64,000 nucleotides of DNA from LMUY01 sp965199105. Lineage in GTDB: Bacteria > Pseudomonadota > Alphaproteobacteria > Acetobacterales > Acetobacteraceae. The stretch is from the NCBI GenBank assembly GCA_965199105.1, contig CBDAQO010000002.1, positions 248,001 through 312,000 on the forward strand, read 5' to 3'. The notes beneath the pieces were generated by a model. It was not told the DNA's origin, searched no databases, and saw only the letters and a list, made by a program, of their open reading frames with translations. The position numbers were made by a program, and so were the translations under genes. Numbering within the stretch: the first letter of the stretch is position 1; every line of letters begins with the position of its first letter. Shown in pieces: positions 32,345 through 41,580 of this stretch.

Positions 32345-35300
32345 ATGAGCATTTCGACACCGTTCATTCGCAAGCCGGTTGCCACCTCGCTGCTGATGGC
32401 CGCCCTGGTCCTCGTCGGCATCGCGGCCTACCCGCTGCTGCCGGTCGCGCCGCTCCCACGGGTGGACTTCCCGACCATCGCGGTGAGCGCGTCGCTGCCT
32501 GGCGCCAGCCCGGAAACGATGGCGTCCACGGTGGCGCAGCCGCTCGAACGGCAGTTCTCGCAGATTTCCGGCGTCTCGCAGTTGACCTCGGTGAGCGTGC
32601 TCGGCTCCACCCAGGTAACCGTCCAGTTCGACCTTGACCGCAACATCGACGCAGCGGCCGGGGACGTTCTTGCCGCGATCAATGCCGCGGGCGGGCAGTT
32701 GCCGAAGGACCTGCCCAGCCCGCCAACCTACCGCAAGGTCAACCCGGCCGACAGCCCCATCCTGATCTTGGCGGTGCAATCCGACACCCTGCCGCTCATC
32801 GAAGTGGACGACTACGCCGACAACATCCTGAGCCAGCAGATTTCGCAGATCGCGGGCGTCTCACAAGTGTCCATCGGTGGCGAGCAAAAGCGGTCCGTCC
32901 ACATCCAAGTCGACCCGGCGCGCCTCGCGGCGATGAACTTGTCGCTTGAGGACGTGCGCAACACGCTGACCAACCTCACCGTCGACAGCGCCAAGGGCAG
33001 TATCGACGGCACGCGCCAGAGTTACGCCCTCTACGACAACGACCAACTCACCGAAGCCAAGCAGTACCAGAACGCGATCATCGCCTACCGCAACGGCGCG
33101 CCGATCCGGGTGAGCGACATCGGCGTGGCGGTCGATGGCCCGGAGAACACGCGGCTGGCGGGCTGGCAGAATGGCCATCGCGGCATCCAGTTGCTGATCT
33201 TCAAGCAACCAGGCGCCAACGTGATCAACACGGTGGCGCGCATCCGTGCCGAGCTGCCCCGCTTGGCGGCGGCCATCCCGCCCTCGGTGCACGTCACCAC
33301 CGTGATGGACCGGACGTTGACCATCCAGGCGTCGGTCAAGGACGTCCAGTTCACGCTGCTGATCTCCATCGCTCTCGTCGTGATGGTCATCTTCGTCTTC
33401 CTGCGCAGCTTCTGGGCGACCGTGATCCCGAGCGTGACGGTGCCGGTGTCCCTCGTTGGCACGTTCGCGGTGATGTACTTGCTGGGCTACAGCCTGGACA
33501 ACTTGTCGCTGATGGCTTTGACGATTGCGGTCGGCTTCGTGGTCGACGACGCCATTGTCATGCTCGAGAACATCTATCGCTACGTCGAAGAAGGCATGAA
33601 GCCGATGGAGGCGGCGTTGCGCGGCGCTGGTGAAATCGGCTTCACCATCGTCTCGATCAGCGTCTCCCTCGTGGCGGTGTTCATCCCTTTGCTGCTGATG
33701 GGCGGTATCGTGGGGCGGCTGTTCCGCGAGTTTGCCATGACGGTCAGTATCGCCGTGGTCGTCTCCGGCATCGTCTCGCTCACGCTCACGCCGATGATGT
33801 GTTCACGTTTCCTGCGCCACCATCACGGCACCCATGGCCGGCTGTATCGCCTGGTCGAAGCCATGTTCGACGGCATGATCGGCTTCTACCAGCGCACGCT
33901 GGACGTCGCCCTGCGCTTCCAATTCATCACGCTCTGCGCCTTCATCGCGACCGTTGCGGTGACTGGCTTCCTATTCGTGAAGATCCCCAAGGGCTTCTTC
34001 CCGAGCCAGGATACCGGCATCATCGTGGGCATCACCCAAGGCTCGCAGGACATCTCCTTCGCCGAAATGGCGCAACGCCAGATGGCGCTGGCCCAGGTGG
34101 TCGGCGAGAACCCGAACGTGCAGAGTTACTCGTCTTCCATCGGCGCCGGGTTGGGCGGGCAGACGGAGAATAACGGCCGCATCTACATCAGCCTGAAGCC
34201 GTGGGACGAGCGCCAATCGAACGCCCAGCAGGTGATCGCGCAACTGGCGCAGTCCGCCCGTGCGATCCCGGGCGCGCAACTGTTCATGCAGGCTGGGCAG
34301 GACATCAACATTGGCGGCCGGCTGGCCAAGACCCAGTATCAGTTCACCTTGCAGGACGCCGACATCGGTGAACTCTACCAGTGGGCGCCCAAGCTGCTCG
34401 ACAAGCTGCGCGGCATTACGGCGGTGCGGGACTTGGCGACCGACCAGCAAATGGCTGGCACGACCGCCACGCTCACGATCGACCGGGATGCGGCGTCGCG
34501 CTTCGGGATCACGCCCCAGCAGATCGACGACACCCTCTATGACGCCTTCGGGCAGCGCCAGATCGCGCAATACTTCACCCAGATCAACTCGTACCACCTC
34601 ATCCTCGAGGTTCCGCCAGGCATGCAGGGCGACAAGGAGACGCTCGGCAAGCTCTACGTGAAGTCGTCCAACGGGGCCGCGGTGCCGCTGAGCGCCATCG
34701 TCAAGGTCGACACCAGCGTGGTTGCACCGCTTTCGGTGTCGCACCAGAGCCAGTTTCCGTCGGTAACGCTCTCGTTCAACCTGGCTGCGGGCGCCGCCTT
34801 GGGGGATGCCGTGAGCGCCATCGAGACGGCGATGGGCCAGATGGGCACGCCGGCCTCGCTGACGGGCACGTTCCAGGGCACGGCGCAGGCGTTCCAATCC
34901 TCCCTGAGTTCCGAGCCCTACTTGATCGCCGCCGCCCTAGTCGCGGTCTACATCATCCTCGGCGTGCTCTATGAGAGCTACATCCTGCCGCTGACGATCC
35001 TTTCCACGCTGCCCTCCGCCGGCGTGGGCGCGCTGCTGATGCTGCTGATCGGCCAATACGACCTGTCGATTATCGCCATGATCGGGGTCATCCTGCTGAT
35101 CGGCATCGTCAAGAAGAACGGCATCATGATGGTGGATTTCGCCATCTCCGCCGAACGGCAGGACGGTGCGACGCCGTTCGACGCCATCCGCCAGGCCTGT
35201 CTGCTCCGGTTCCGGCCGATCTTGATGACGACGATGGCCGCCTTGCTCGGCGGGCTGCCGCTCATGCTGGGGAGCGGCGCCGGGTCGGAACTGCGCAAGC

Positions 35301-35467
35301 CGCTCGGCTTTGCGATGGTCGGGGGTCTGCTGTTGAGCCAGATCCTGACGCTCTACACGACGCCGGTGATCTACCTCTACTTGGACAAGCTGCAGCACGT
35401 GCTGGCGCCGCGCCGGGCCAAGGCGCTGCCGACGCTTGCCGGGAAGATGGGCGCCACGGCCGACTAA
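32345..35467 (+). CDS. RND multidrug efflux pump inner-membrane subunit (MdtB/MdtC-like)
   Basis: 1040 residues, full RND length with 12 helices and two large periplasmic loops. The MdtB/C-type N-terminus (FIRKPVATSLLMAALVLVGI) and the proton-relay Asp401-Asp402 in TM4 (VGFVVDDAIVMLEN) are intact. In Enterobacteria MdtB and MdtC are two subunits; here one gene serves, so a homotrimer is expected. The outer-membrane channel is not encoded nearby. No regulator is adjacent. Confidence 0.93.
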   Translation: MSISTPFIRKPVATSLLMAALVLVGIAAYPLLPVAPLPRVDFPTIAVSASLPGASPETMASTVAQPLERQFSQISGVSQLTSVSVLGSTQVTVQFDLDRNIDAAAGDVLAAINAAGGQLPKDLPSPPTYRKVNPADSPILILAVQSDTLPLIEVDDYADNILSQQISQIAGVSQVSIGGEQKRSVHIQVDPARLAAMNLSLEDVRNTLTNLTVDSAKGSIDGTRQSYALYDNDQLTEAKQYQNAIIAYRNGAPIRVSDIGVAVDGPENTRLAGWQNGHRGIQLLIFKQPGANVINTVARIRAELPRLAAAIPPSVHVTTVMDRTLTIQASVKDVQFTLLISIALVVMVIFVFLRSFWATVIPSVTVPVSLVGTFAVMYLLGYSLDNLSLMALTIAVGFVVDDAIVMLENIYRYVEEGMKPMEAALRGAGEIGFTIVSISVSLVAVFIPLLLMGGIVGRLFREFAMTVSIAVVVSGIVSLTLTPMMCSRFLRHHHGTHGRLYRLVEAMFDGMIGFYQRTLDVALRFQFITLCAFIATVAVTGFLFVKIPKGFFPSQDTGIIVGITQGSQDISFAEMAQRQMALAQVVGENPNVQSYSSSIGAGLGGQTENNGRIYISLKPWDERQSNAQQVIAQLAQSARAIPGAQLFMQAGQDINIGGRLAKTQYQFTLQDADIGELYQWAPKLLDKLRGITAVRDLATDQQMAGTTATLTIDRDAASRFGITPQQIDDTLYDAFGQRQIAQYFTQINSYHLILEVPPGMQGDKETLGKLYVKSSNGAAVPLSAIVKVDTSVVAPLSVSHQSQFPSVTLSFNLAAGAALGDAVSAIETAMGQMGTPASLTGTFQGTAQAFQSSLSSEPYLIAAALVAVYIILGVLYESYILPLTILSTLPSAGVGALLMLLIGQYDLSIIAMIGVILLIGIVKKNGIMMVDFAISAERQDGATPFDAIRQACLLRFRPILMTTMAALLGGLPLMLGSGAGSELRKPLGFAMVGGLLLSQILTLYTTPVIYLYLDKLQHVLAPRRAKALPTLAGKMGATAD

Positions 35468-35469
35468 CT

Positions 35470-36774
35470 TCAGATACCGCCGGGCTCCGAGGCGGTGGCA
35501 GCGGCGTCTTGCCCGGCAAGGAACGCTCCCGCGACGGTGCCCGCCAGGCCGTCCGTGCGCGTCGCCTCGCCGGCAAACACCAGGCGTGATCCTGCCAGCG
35601 CCTGCCCCAAAACGCCCCGCTCGCTCGCGTGTCCGGGCCGGGCGTAGGCGTAGGCACCGCGCGCGAACGGGTCGCTGGCCCAGCGCGTCACCACGGCGCC
35701 GGGTCGGAACGCCGCGTCGACGCGGCGGCCGAACATGTCGCGCAACTGCTCACGGGCAAATGCCTCGGCGCTGCCGGTGCGATCGAGTTCGGCCGAGTGG
35801 CTGCCGCCGTGGAAGCAGATCACGTGGTCCTGGCCGTGCGGCCACGCCACCGTGGTCATCGCGGGTGCCCCCATATGGGGCACGAATTGGTCGAGCCCGC
35901 ACGAGGGCGGCAGATCGAGCCGGTCGCCGCCGGCGGCACGCAGCGCAACCTTGTTCAGCACCCCCATCGGCAAGCCGGCGATCGCGTCCTGCACGGCGGG
36001 GGGCAAAGCGGGGGTGAAAGCGATGGCGCCCGCTGCCAAAACGCCGGTCGACACAGTTACGATGCAGGCCTCGGCGCGGATCGTGCCCTTGGGGGTTTGC
36101 ACCGTCACCCCGGGTCCCGCCCAGTCGATCGCGGTCGCCGGGCACCCAAGATGCACGCAGCCGGCGGGCGCCAGCAGATGCCGCAGCACGAACGCTCCCA
36201 GCCCGCCCGGCACCTCCAGATTGGCGCCGTGCAGCAGGTTGGTGTGCCAGTCGCGCAAGCTCAGCGACACCGCGTCCGCCGCGGCGATGGTGGGCGCTTC
36301 CCAGTTCAGCACGGCGGGCAGCCAGGGCAAGCGCGCGCCCGCGGGCGCCACCGCCTCCGCCAGGCTCACGTCGGGGCCGGCCAAAGCCTCGCGAGTGCAG
36401 TCGGCAACGGCGTCTTCGGCGGCTTGGTAGGCGGCGAGCTCCTCCTCGGTGGCAAAGCGGTCGCCGACGCGGGTGCGCTCGACCCGGGTCGCCGCCGTCT
36501 CCAGCAAGGGCTCGCCTCGCTTGCGCGCGAGTGCGGCCAGGGGGTTGCGGTCGGCCGCATGCAGCCAAGCGGCGCCATGATCGAACGGCGCCTGCAGCAG
36601 GGCGGGGATGGTGGTGTAGGCGCGGCCACCCACCCGGCGGGACGCCTCGATCAGGGTGACGCCATGCCCGCGGGCCCGCAAGGCGGCGGCGGCGGCCAGC
36701 CCGGCCACCCCCGCACCGACCACAACGACGCGCCTCGGCTGGCCGCTTATGGCCGAATGATGCCCGATCATCAT
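35470..36774 (-). CDS. Flavin amine oxidase (monoamine/polyamine oxidase family)
   Basis: 434 residues. FAD dinucleotide motif VVVVGAGVAGLAAAAALRA followed by EASRRVGGRAYT is near the N-terminus, and the C-terminal FAD motif is RLVFAGEATRTDGLAGTVAGAF. It oxidises a primary or secondary amine (polyamine, amino acid-like) to aldehyde, ammonia and peroxide. The ATG at 36774 has GGAG 8 nt upstream. It is convergent with the RND gene, with only 2 bp between the stops, and divergent from the hydrolase at 36894. Confidence 0.85.
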   Translation of the reverse strand: MMIGHHSAISGQPRRVVVVGAGVAGLAAAAALRARGHGVTLIEASRRVGGRAYTTIPALLQAPFDHGAAWLHAADRNPLAALARKRGEPLLETAATRVERTRVGDRFATEEELAAYQAAEDAVADCTREALAGPDVSLAEAVAPAGARLPWLPAVLNWEAPTIAAADAVSLSLRDWHTNLLHGANLEVPGGLGAFVLRHLLAPAGCVHLGCPATAIDWAGPGVTVQTPKGTIRAEACIVTVSTGVLAAGAIAFTPALPPAVQDAIAGLPMGVLNKVALRAAGGDRLDLPPSCGLDQFVPHMGAPAMTTVAWPHGQDHVICFHGGSHSAELDRTGSAEAFAREQLRDMFGRRVDAAFRPGAVVTRWASDPFARGAYAYARPGHASERGVLGQALAGSRLVFAGEATRTDGLAGTVAGAFLAGQDAAATASEPGGI

Positions 36775-36893
36775 AATTGTGCTCCAATCCTGCAGGACAC
36801 TCGGCGAGCCGGATGACGCACCCGCTCTGCCGCATCGCGCAGCACCACAAGCCCGAGGTGCCGACTTTCCGCCCTGCGACAAGAGGAGCGCTC

Positions 36894-37772
36894 ATGTTCT
36901 TCCCGGGTTTTACCACCCACACCACCGAGGTGCCCGGCGGCAAGGTCCGCTACCGCGTCGGCGGCGATGGCCCGGCGCTGCTGCTGCTGCACGGCAACCC
37001 GCAAACCCACGCCATGTGGCACCTGGTGGCCCCCGCTTTGGCGCGGCGCTTCACCGTCGTCTGCCCCGACCTGCGGGGTTACGGCGGCAGCGCGAAGCCA
37101 CCCGCCACGCCCGACCACGCCCCCTACGCCAAGACCGCGATGGCGCACCACGTGGCGGGCCTGATGACCGAGCTCGGCCACGCCCGCTTCGCCGTGGCCG
37201 CGCACGACCGTGGCGCGCGGGTGGCGCACCGCCTTGCCTTGGATGCGCCGGAGCGAGTGACCAAGCTCGCCGTGCTGGACATCGTGCCCACCACCGAACA
37301 TCTCGAACGCGCCGACATGTCGTTCGCGCTCGGCCACTACCATTGGTTCTGGTTCGCGCAGCCGCACCCGCTGCCGGAAGACCTGATCACCCAGGCGCCC
37401 GACACCTGGTTTGCCGCCCATACCGGCCAGGGCGCCGGCATCCCGCCGTTCTTCGCACCGGAGGCGCTGCAGGACTACCTGGCCGCCGCGCACGACCCGG
37501 CCACGGTGGTCGGCATGTGCGAGGATTACCGCGCCGCCTGCACCATCGACTTGGTGCACGACCGGATCAGCCGCGGTAACGGCCGCAAGGTCGAGTGCCC
37601 GATGTTGGTGCTCTGGGGCGGTCGGGGCCGGATCGGTGGCTGGTATGACCCGGTCGCGATCTGGCGCAACCACTGCTCGGCCGAGGTGCACGGCAGCAGC
37701 ATCGATTGCGGACATTTCCTGGCCGAGGAGGCGCCCGGCGCGGTGATCGAGCAGTTCGAGGGGTTCTTTTAG
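36894..37772 (+). CDS. Alpha/beta hydrolase, fluoroacetate/haloacetate dehalogenase type
   Basis: 292 residues. The nucleophile and carboxylate-binding residues form HDRGARVAHR (Asp105, Arg106, Arg109). The three halide-pocket residues of fluoroacetate dehalogenase are all present at equivalent spacing: His150-Trp151 (GHYHWFWFAQP) and Tyr212 (EDYRAA). The catalytic His is His274 (DCGHFLAEEAP). Oxyanion motif HGNPQTHAMW. Known members hydrolyse fluoroacetate or chloroacetate to glycolate. AAGAGGAG precedes the ATG at 36894. Natural substrate in this organism is unknown; epoxide hydrolase-like activity is an alternative, but the pocket argues for dehalogenase. Confidence 0.85.
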   Translation: MFFPGFTTHTTEVPGGKVRYRVGGDGPALLLLHGNPQTHAMWHLVAPALARRFTVVCPDLRGYGGSAKPPATPDHAPYAKTAMAHHVAGLMTELGHARFAVAAHDRGARVAHRLALDAPERVTKLAVLDIVPTTEHLERADMSFALGHYHWFWFAQPHPLPEDLITQAPDTWFAAHTGQGAGIPPFFAPEALQDYLAAAHDPATVVGMCEDYRAACTIDLVHDRISRGNGRKVECPMLVLWGGRGRIGGWYDPVAIWRNHCSAEVHGSSIDCGHFLAEEAPGAVIEQFEGFF

Positions 37773-37963
37773 GGGTGGTGCCTGGGGATTGCGGTGCGGC
37801 CCCTCACCCGACCCTTGTATCTGAGGCGTGGCACTGTGGATTGTGGTGCTGCGAGGGGTGCGGTGGCCACCGGACCCCTCGCGCGGCACCGTCGCTCATC
37901 CGCCCATCGGCCACAACCGAGGGAGAGCTTTGGGATCGGCCGCCGCCCCGTCACGCACAACCG

Positions 37964-38208
37964 GACAGTCGCTGGATTGCCCGTCGCATGGACAAGACAG
38001 GTTGCCGTGACCGCAATCATTTGTGGAGTGGATGTTTCTGCGACCCACTTCGCCAACTTCAGCCAACGCCTCACAGCGAAAGGAAAGCCAAAAAGGCCAT
38101 CCGCATCGCACTGGCCCACAAACTCCTCACCCGCCTCAACGCCAAAGCCCGCGACGTCAGAAACACCATCAATACCAACCAAACCGCTTGACCATTCAGA
38201 CAGTCGCT
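37964..38208. mobile_element. Degenerate IS110-type element bounded by 10-bp direct repeats
   Basis: GACAGTCGCT occurs at 37964-37973 and 38199-38208, enclosing the broken transposase at 38007-38191. The rest of the 482-bp gap between 37773 and 38254 holds no other gene; the left part (37773-37963) shows nothing recognisable. A short CTCCC/GGGAG hairpin of the dispersed palindrome type follows at about 38206-38220. Confidence 0.5.
38007..38191 (+). pseudogene. IS110-family transposase remnant (N- and C-terminal ends only, frameshifted)
   Basis: A GTG at 38007 opens VTAIICGVDVSATHF, the start of an IS110 DEDD transposase (the GVDVS motif). After SQRLTAKGKPK the reading shifts by one frame into KAIRIALAHKLLTRLNAKARD, the typical IS110 C-terminus (…GKPKK-ALxxxxxKLLxxLNAxxRD). 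About 300 internal residues are missing. So the element is an internally deleted, frameshifted relic incapable of transposition by itself. Confidence 0.65.
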
Positions 38209-38254
38209 CTCCCAGAGGGAGAGGGGTTTGGCAGTAAAGCGATGATGCGGCGGG

Positions 38255-39529
38255 TTAGGTGTTCATCGCGTCGAAGAAGTCTTGGTTGGTCTTGCTGTAT
38301 TTCAGCTTGTCGAGCAGGAAGTCCATTGCATCGGTGGTGCCCATCGGGTTCAGGATGCGGCGTAGCACCCACATCTTGCTAAGCATGCCACGTTCAACCA
38401 GCAGTTCTTCTTTGCGGGTGCCGCTCTTGGTGATGTCGATGGCGGGGAAGGTGCGCTTATCGGACAGCTTGCGGTCGAGGATGATCTCGCTGTTGCCGGT
38501 GCCCTTGAACTCCTCGAAGATCACCTCGTCCATGCGGCTGCCGGTGTCGATCAGGGCGGTGGCGATGATGGTGAGGCTGCCGCCCTCCTCGATGTTGCGC
38601 GCCGCACCGAAGAAGCGCTTGGGGCGTTGCAGCGCGTTGGCGTCCACGCCGCCGGTGAGCACCTTGCCGGAGGACGGCACGACGGTGTTGTAGGCGCGGG
38701 CGAGGCGGGTGATGCTGTCGAGCAGGATCACCACGTCGCGTTTGTGTTCGACCAGGCGCTTGGCTTTTTCCAGCACCATCTCCGTCACCTGCACGTGGCG
38801 GGTGGCCGGCTCGTCGAAGGTGCTGGCGACGACCTCGCCCTTCACCGAGCGGGACATGTCGGTCACTTCCTCGGGGCGCTCGTCGATCAGCAGGACGAGG
38901 AGGAACACCTCCGGATGGTTCTCGGCGATCGCGGTGGCCATGTTCTGCAGCATCACCGTCTTGCCGGTGCGCGGGGGGGCCACGATGAGGGCGCGCTGGC
39001 CCATGCCGATCGGGGTGATGAGGTCGATCACCCGGGGCGTCAGGTCCTTGCCGGGGCCCTTGGCGACGGATTGGAAGTTCTCCACCTCCATCTTGAGCCG
39101 GCGGTCGGGGTAGAGTGGGGTGAGGTTGTCGAAGTTGATGCGGTGCTTCACCGCGTCGGGCGGCTCGAAGTTGATGGTGTTGGGCTTGAGCAGGGCGAAG
39201 TAGCGCTCGCCGTCCTTGGGGGCGCGGATTTGGCCCTCCACGCTGTCGCCGGTGCGCAGGGCGAAGCGGCGCACCTGGCTGGGGCTGATGTAGATGTCGT
39301 CCGGGCCGGGCAGGTAGTTGGCCTGGGCGCTGCGCAGGAAGCCGAAGCCGTCGGGCAGGATTTCCAGGGTGCCCTCGCCGTGGATGGCCTGCTCGTTGTC
39401 GGCGAGGTTCTTGAGGATGGCGAACATCATGTCCTGCTTGCGCAGGGTGGATGCGTTCTCGATCTGCAACGATTCGGCAAAGGACAGCAGGTCGGACGGC
39501 GATTTTGCCTTGAGTTCGGCAAGGTGCAT
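38255..39529 (-). CDS. rho: Transcription termination factor Rho
   Basis: 424 residues, normal length. N-terminal helical and cold-shock-like RNA-binding domain (EGTLEILPDGFGFLRSAQANY, about 53-73), Walker A APPRTGKTVMLQ (184-195), Walker B VVILLDSITRLARA, Q-loop and R-loop regions (SSGKVLTGGVDANAL) are intact. Hexameric RNA helicase that ends transcription. The ATG at 39529 gives the standard MHLAELKAK start; the open frame to 39709 is not coding. hemJ is 233 bp upstream on the same strand, and that gap shows no gene. Confidence 0.96.
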   Translation of the reverse strand: MHLAELKAKSPSDLLSFAESLQIENASTLRKQDMMFAILKNLADNEQAIHGEGTLEILPDGFGFLRSAQANYLPGPDDIYISPSQVRRFALRTGDSVEGQIRAPKDGERYFALLKPNTINFEPPDAVKHRINFDNLTPLYPDRRLKMEVENFQSVAKGPGKDLTPRVIDLITPIGMGQRALIVAPPRTGKTVMLQNMATAIAENHPEVFLLVLLIDERPEEVTDMSRSVKGEVVASTFDEPATRHVQVTEMVLEKAKRLVEHKRDVVILLDSITRLARAYNTVVPSSGKVLTGGVDANALQRPKRFFGAARNIEEGGSLTIIATALIDTGSRMDEVIFEEFKGTGNSEIILDRKLSDKRTFPAIDITKSGTRKEELLVERGMLSKMWVLRRILNPMGTTDAMDFLLDKLKYSKTNQDFFDAMNT

Positions 39530-39762
39530 TGGGGAGGGGCCTTGGTGGACGGGGTGGGAGCAGAGAGGGAACGCTGCTGCCGGTCTGTCGGTCTGCCGGG
39601 CGGCGAGGCCACGCGGGACGACTATCCGGGCTGGTGGGAGAACGAGGCCGGGTTGGGAGCGTCCGGCTGATCTTGCGGGAGAGTAGGCATGGCGGGCGGG
39701 CGGCGTCAACCGCTCTCACCCGAGCCATCTTCCGCAGGCGGGCGCAGGCGCCGGACCGCGGG

Positions 39763-40215
39763 CTAGCTGGGTTGTACGATGGCCATGATGACGATGATGA
39801 GCATCAGGACGGTCGGGACCTCGTTGGCGTAGCGGTAGAAGCGTTGCGGGCGCTGGTTGCGGTCTTCAAGGAAGTCGCGGCGCCATTTGGACAGGGCGCC
39901 GTGGAAGCCGGTCATCAGCAGCGCGCCGGTCAGCTTCACGTGCCACCAGGGGGCGGTCCAACTGATGGCGCCGGGGGTGAGCACCATGAGGATGCCGAAG
40001 CTCCAGGCGGCGATCATGGCCGGGGTGGTGATCTGCTTGAGCAGGCGGCGCTCCATCACCTTGAAGCGCTCGCTGTCGGGCGAGCCGCGGGGAACCTGGC
40101 AGTGGTAGACGTAGAGCCGCGGCAGGTAGAACAGGCCGGCCATCCAGGCGATGATGGCGATGACGTGGAACGACTTGACCCAGAGGAAGTAGGGCGCCAG
40201 TGCCGGGATGGTCAC
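39763..40215 (-). CDS. hemJ: Protoporphyrinogen oxidase HemJ
   Basis: 150 residues, four membrane helices, with the HemJ core WVKSFHVIAIIAWMAGLFYLPRLYVYH (His17 as conserved haem-ligand candidate) and WHVKLTGALLMTGFHG. HemJ oxidises protoporphyrinogen IX to protoporphyrin IX in haem synthesis and is the usual form in alphaproteobacteria. It lies next to rho, a frequent arrangement in this class. Its start overlaps the upstream dipeptidase stop by ATGA. Confidence 0.9.
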   Translation of the reverse strand: MTIPALAPYFLWVKSFHVIAIIAWMAGLFYLPRLYVYHCQVPRGSPDSERFKVMERRLLKQITTPAMIAAWSFGILMVLTPGAISWTAPWWHVKLTGALLMTGFHGALSKWRRDFLEDRNQRPQRFYRYANEVPTVLMLIIVIMAIVQPS

Positions 40216-41279
40216 GCGGCGGCGGCCTCTGCGGCGGCGAGCAGGCGCAGGAAGTTGCCGCCCCAGAGTGCCGCGATCTCGGAGGCGTCGTAACCCCGCC
40301 GCTGCAGCTCGGCGGTGAGATTGGGGCTTTGCGAGGCGTCCTGCCAGTCGAGCAGCGCGCCGCCGCCGTCGAAGTCCGAGCTGATGCCGACGTGCTCGAC
40401 GCCGCAGCGGCGCACGGCGTAGTCGATGTGGTCGACGTAATCGGCGACGTTCACGCGGTCCGCCTTGCCGCCGGGCCGGAGGAAGGAGGCGACGGCGGTG
40501 ATCTGCACCACGCCGCCGGTGGCGCGCAGAACGTCTAGTTGCTCGTCGTCCAGGTTGCGCGGAACGGGGCAGATCGCGTGCATGCAGGAGTGGGTGGCGA
40601 CCACGGGGGTGGTGGAAAGTTCGGCCGCCTGCAGCATGGTGGCCTTGGAGACGTGGCTTATGTCGACCAGCATGCCGAGCCGGTTGAGGGCAGCCACCGC
40701 CTCGCGGCCCAGCGCACTCAGGCCGCCATGCAGCGTGAGGCGGTCGCCGAGGTCGTTGCGCGGGTTGCTGCTGTCGGCCAGCATGTTGTGGCCGTTATGG
40801 GTGAGGGTGAGGTAGCGGGCGCCAAGCTCGCGCAGTTGCGCCAGGCCGCCGATGTCCTCGCCGAGCACGTGGCCATTCTCCACGGCGGGGATGATGGCGG
40901 TGGTGCCGGCGGCGGCGGCGGCGCGGATGGCGGCGGCGTCGGTGGCGAGCTGGGTGGTGAGGCCGTTGCGCTCGCCGGCCATGGCGCGGATGGCGACCAG
41001 CATGTCGGTCGCGCGGCGCCAGGCGCCCTGCCAGCCCTCGGCGGTGCGCGGGCCTTGCGGCACGTAGGCGGCGAAGCAGCCCGCGCGCAGGCCGCCGCGC
41101 ACCATCTTGCCGAAGTCGACCCGGCGCGCGGTGACGCCGAACGGGTCGGGCGGGTTGGGCCAAGGGATGTCGATATGGGTGTCGATCGTCAGCAGGGTGG
41201 CGTGCAAGGCCGGGTCTGCGAGTGGGGTCATCGCGTCTGGCCGGGCCTTCGCCGGCCGCTCCTGGATCGTGGTCTTCAT
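40212..41279 (-). CDS. Membrane dipeptidase-like metallopeptidase (M19)
   Basis: 355 residues of the renal/membrane dipeptidase family. The binuclear zinc ligands are visible: DTHIDIPW (HxD), the Glu of AVENGH, His in DISHVSKAT and THSCMHAICP, and the Asp of ISSDFDGGG. No signal peptide is evident, so the enzyme is probably cytoplasmic, hydrolysing dipeptides (possibly D-amino acid dipeptides). Overlaps hemJ by 4 bp, so the two are co-translated. Confidence 0.9.
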   Translation of the reverse strand: MKTTIQERPAKARPDAMTPLADPALHATLLTIDTHIDIPWPNPPDPFGVTARRVDFGKMVRGGLRAGCFAAYVPQGPRTAEGWQGAWRRATDMLVAIRAMAGERNGLTTQLATDAAAIRAAAAAGTTAIIPAVENGHVLGEDIGGLAQLRELGARYLTLTHNGHNMLADSSNPRNDLGDRLTLHGGLSALGREAVAALNRLGMLVDISHVSKATMLQAAELSTTPVVATHSCMHAICPVPRNLDDEQLDVLRATGGVVQITAVASFLRPGGKADRVNVADYVDHIDYAVRRCGVEHVGISSDFDGGGALLDWQDASQSPNLTAELQRRGYDASEIAALWGGNFLRLLAAAEAAAA

Positions 41280-41376
41280 ATAGAGTGCGCTTGCAGGCGG
41301 GGTTCGGCTAGTGTCCCAAGGTCGCCCGCCGTCGAAGGTGACGCGTTCCTGCGGCTGCGCTATGGGAGAGCCGGCT

Positions 41377-41450
41377 GTCTCCGTAGCTCAGCAGGATAGA
41401 GCACAGGATTCCTAATCCTGGGGCCGTGGGTTCGAATCCCGCCGGGGACA
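41377..41450 (+). tRNA. tRNA-Arg (anticodon CCT)
   Basis: 74 nt. Acceptor GTCTCCG/CGGGGAC (one G-U pair), D arm GCTC/GAGC, anticodon stem CAGGA/TCCTG with loop TTCCTAA (anticodon CCT), T arm GTGGG/CCCGC with TTCGAAT, discriminator A at 41450. Unlike tRNA-Val in this window, CCA is not encoded (TTC follows). Confidence 0.95.
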
Positions 41451-41468
41451 TTCCCTGTCAAACGCCGG

Positions 41469-41575
41469 CTAGACCAAGACCGGCTCAGATAGAGTCGCCG
41501 GTCATGGTCTAGCTCCTTGTTTTGGCGAGCATGTTTACCAATCAAGTGACTTCACTTGATGCGGTCATGCTCTAA
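41469..41575. repeat. Two-hairpin intergenic palindrome, copy 1
   Basis: Hairpin A (41469-41512): CTAGACCA and TGGTCTAG with inner GACCGGC/GCCGGTC and a 12-nt loop. Hairpin B (41527-41572): GAGCATG/CATGCTC with inner ATCAAGTGA/TCACTTGAT. Hairpin A is identical over 44 nt to the copy at 54311-54354, and hairpin B differs by a few bases. It lies between tRNA-Arg and the gene at 41581, whose start codon nearly touches it. Confidence 0.85.
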
Positions 41576-41580
41576 GGGAT

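Noticed and set aside
41360..41545. Small minus-strand frame across tRNA-Arg giving a protein with PGGIRTHGPRIR
   Set aside because: This is the well-known spurious translation of tRNA genes.
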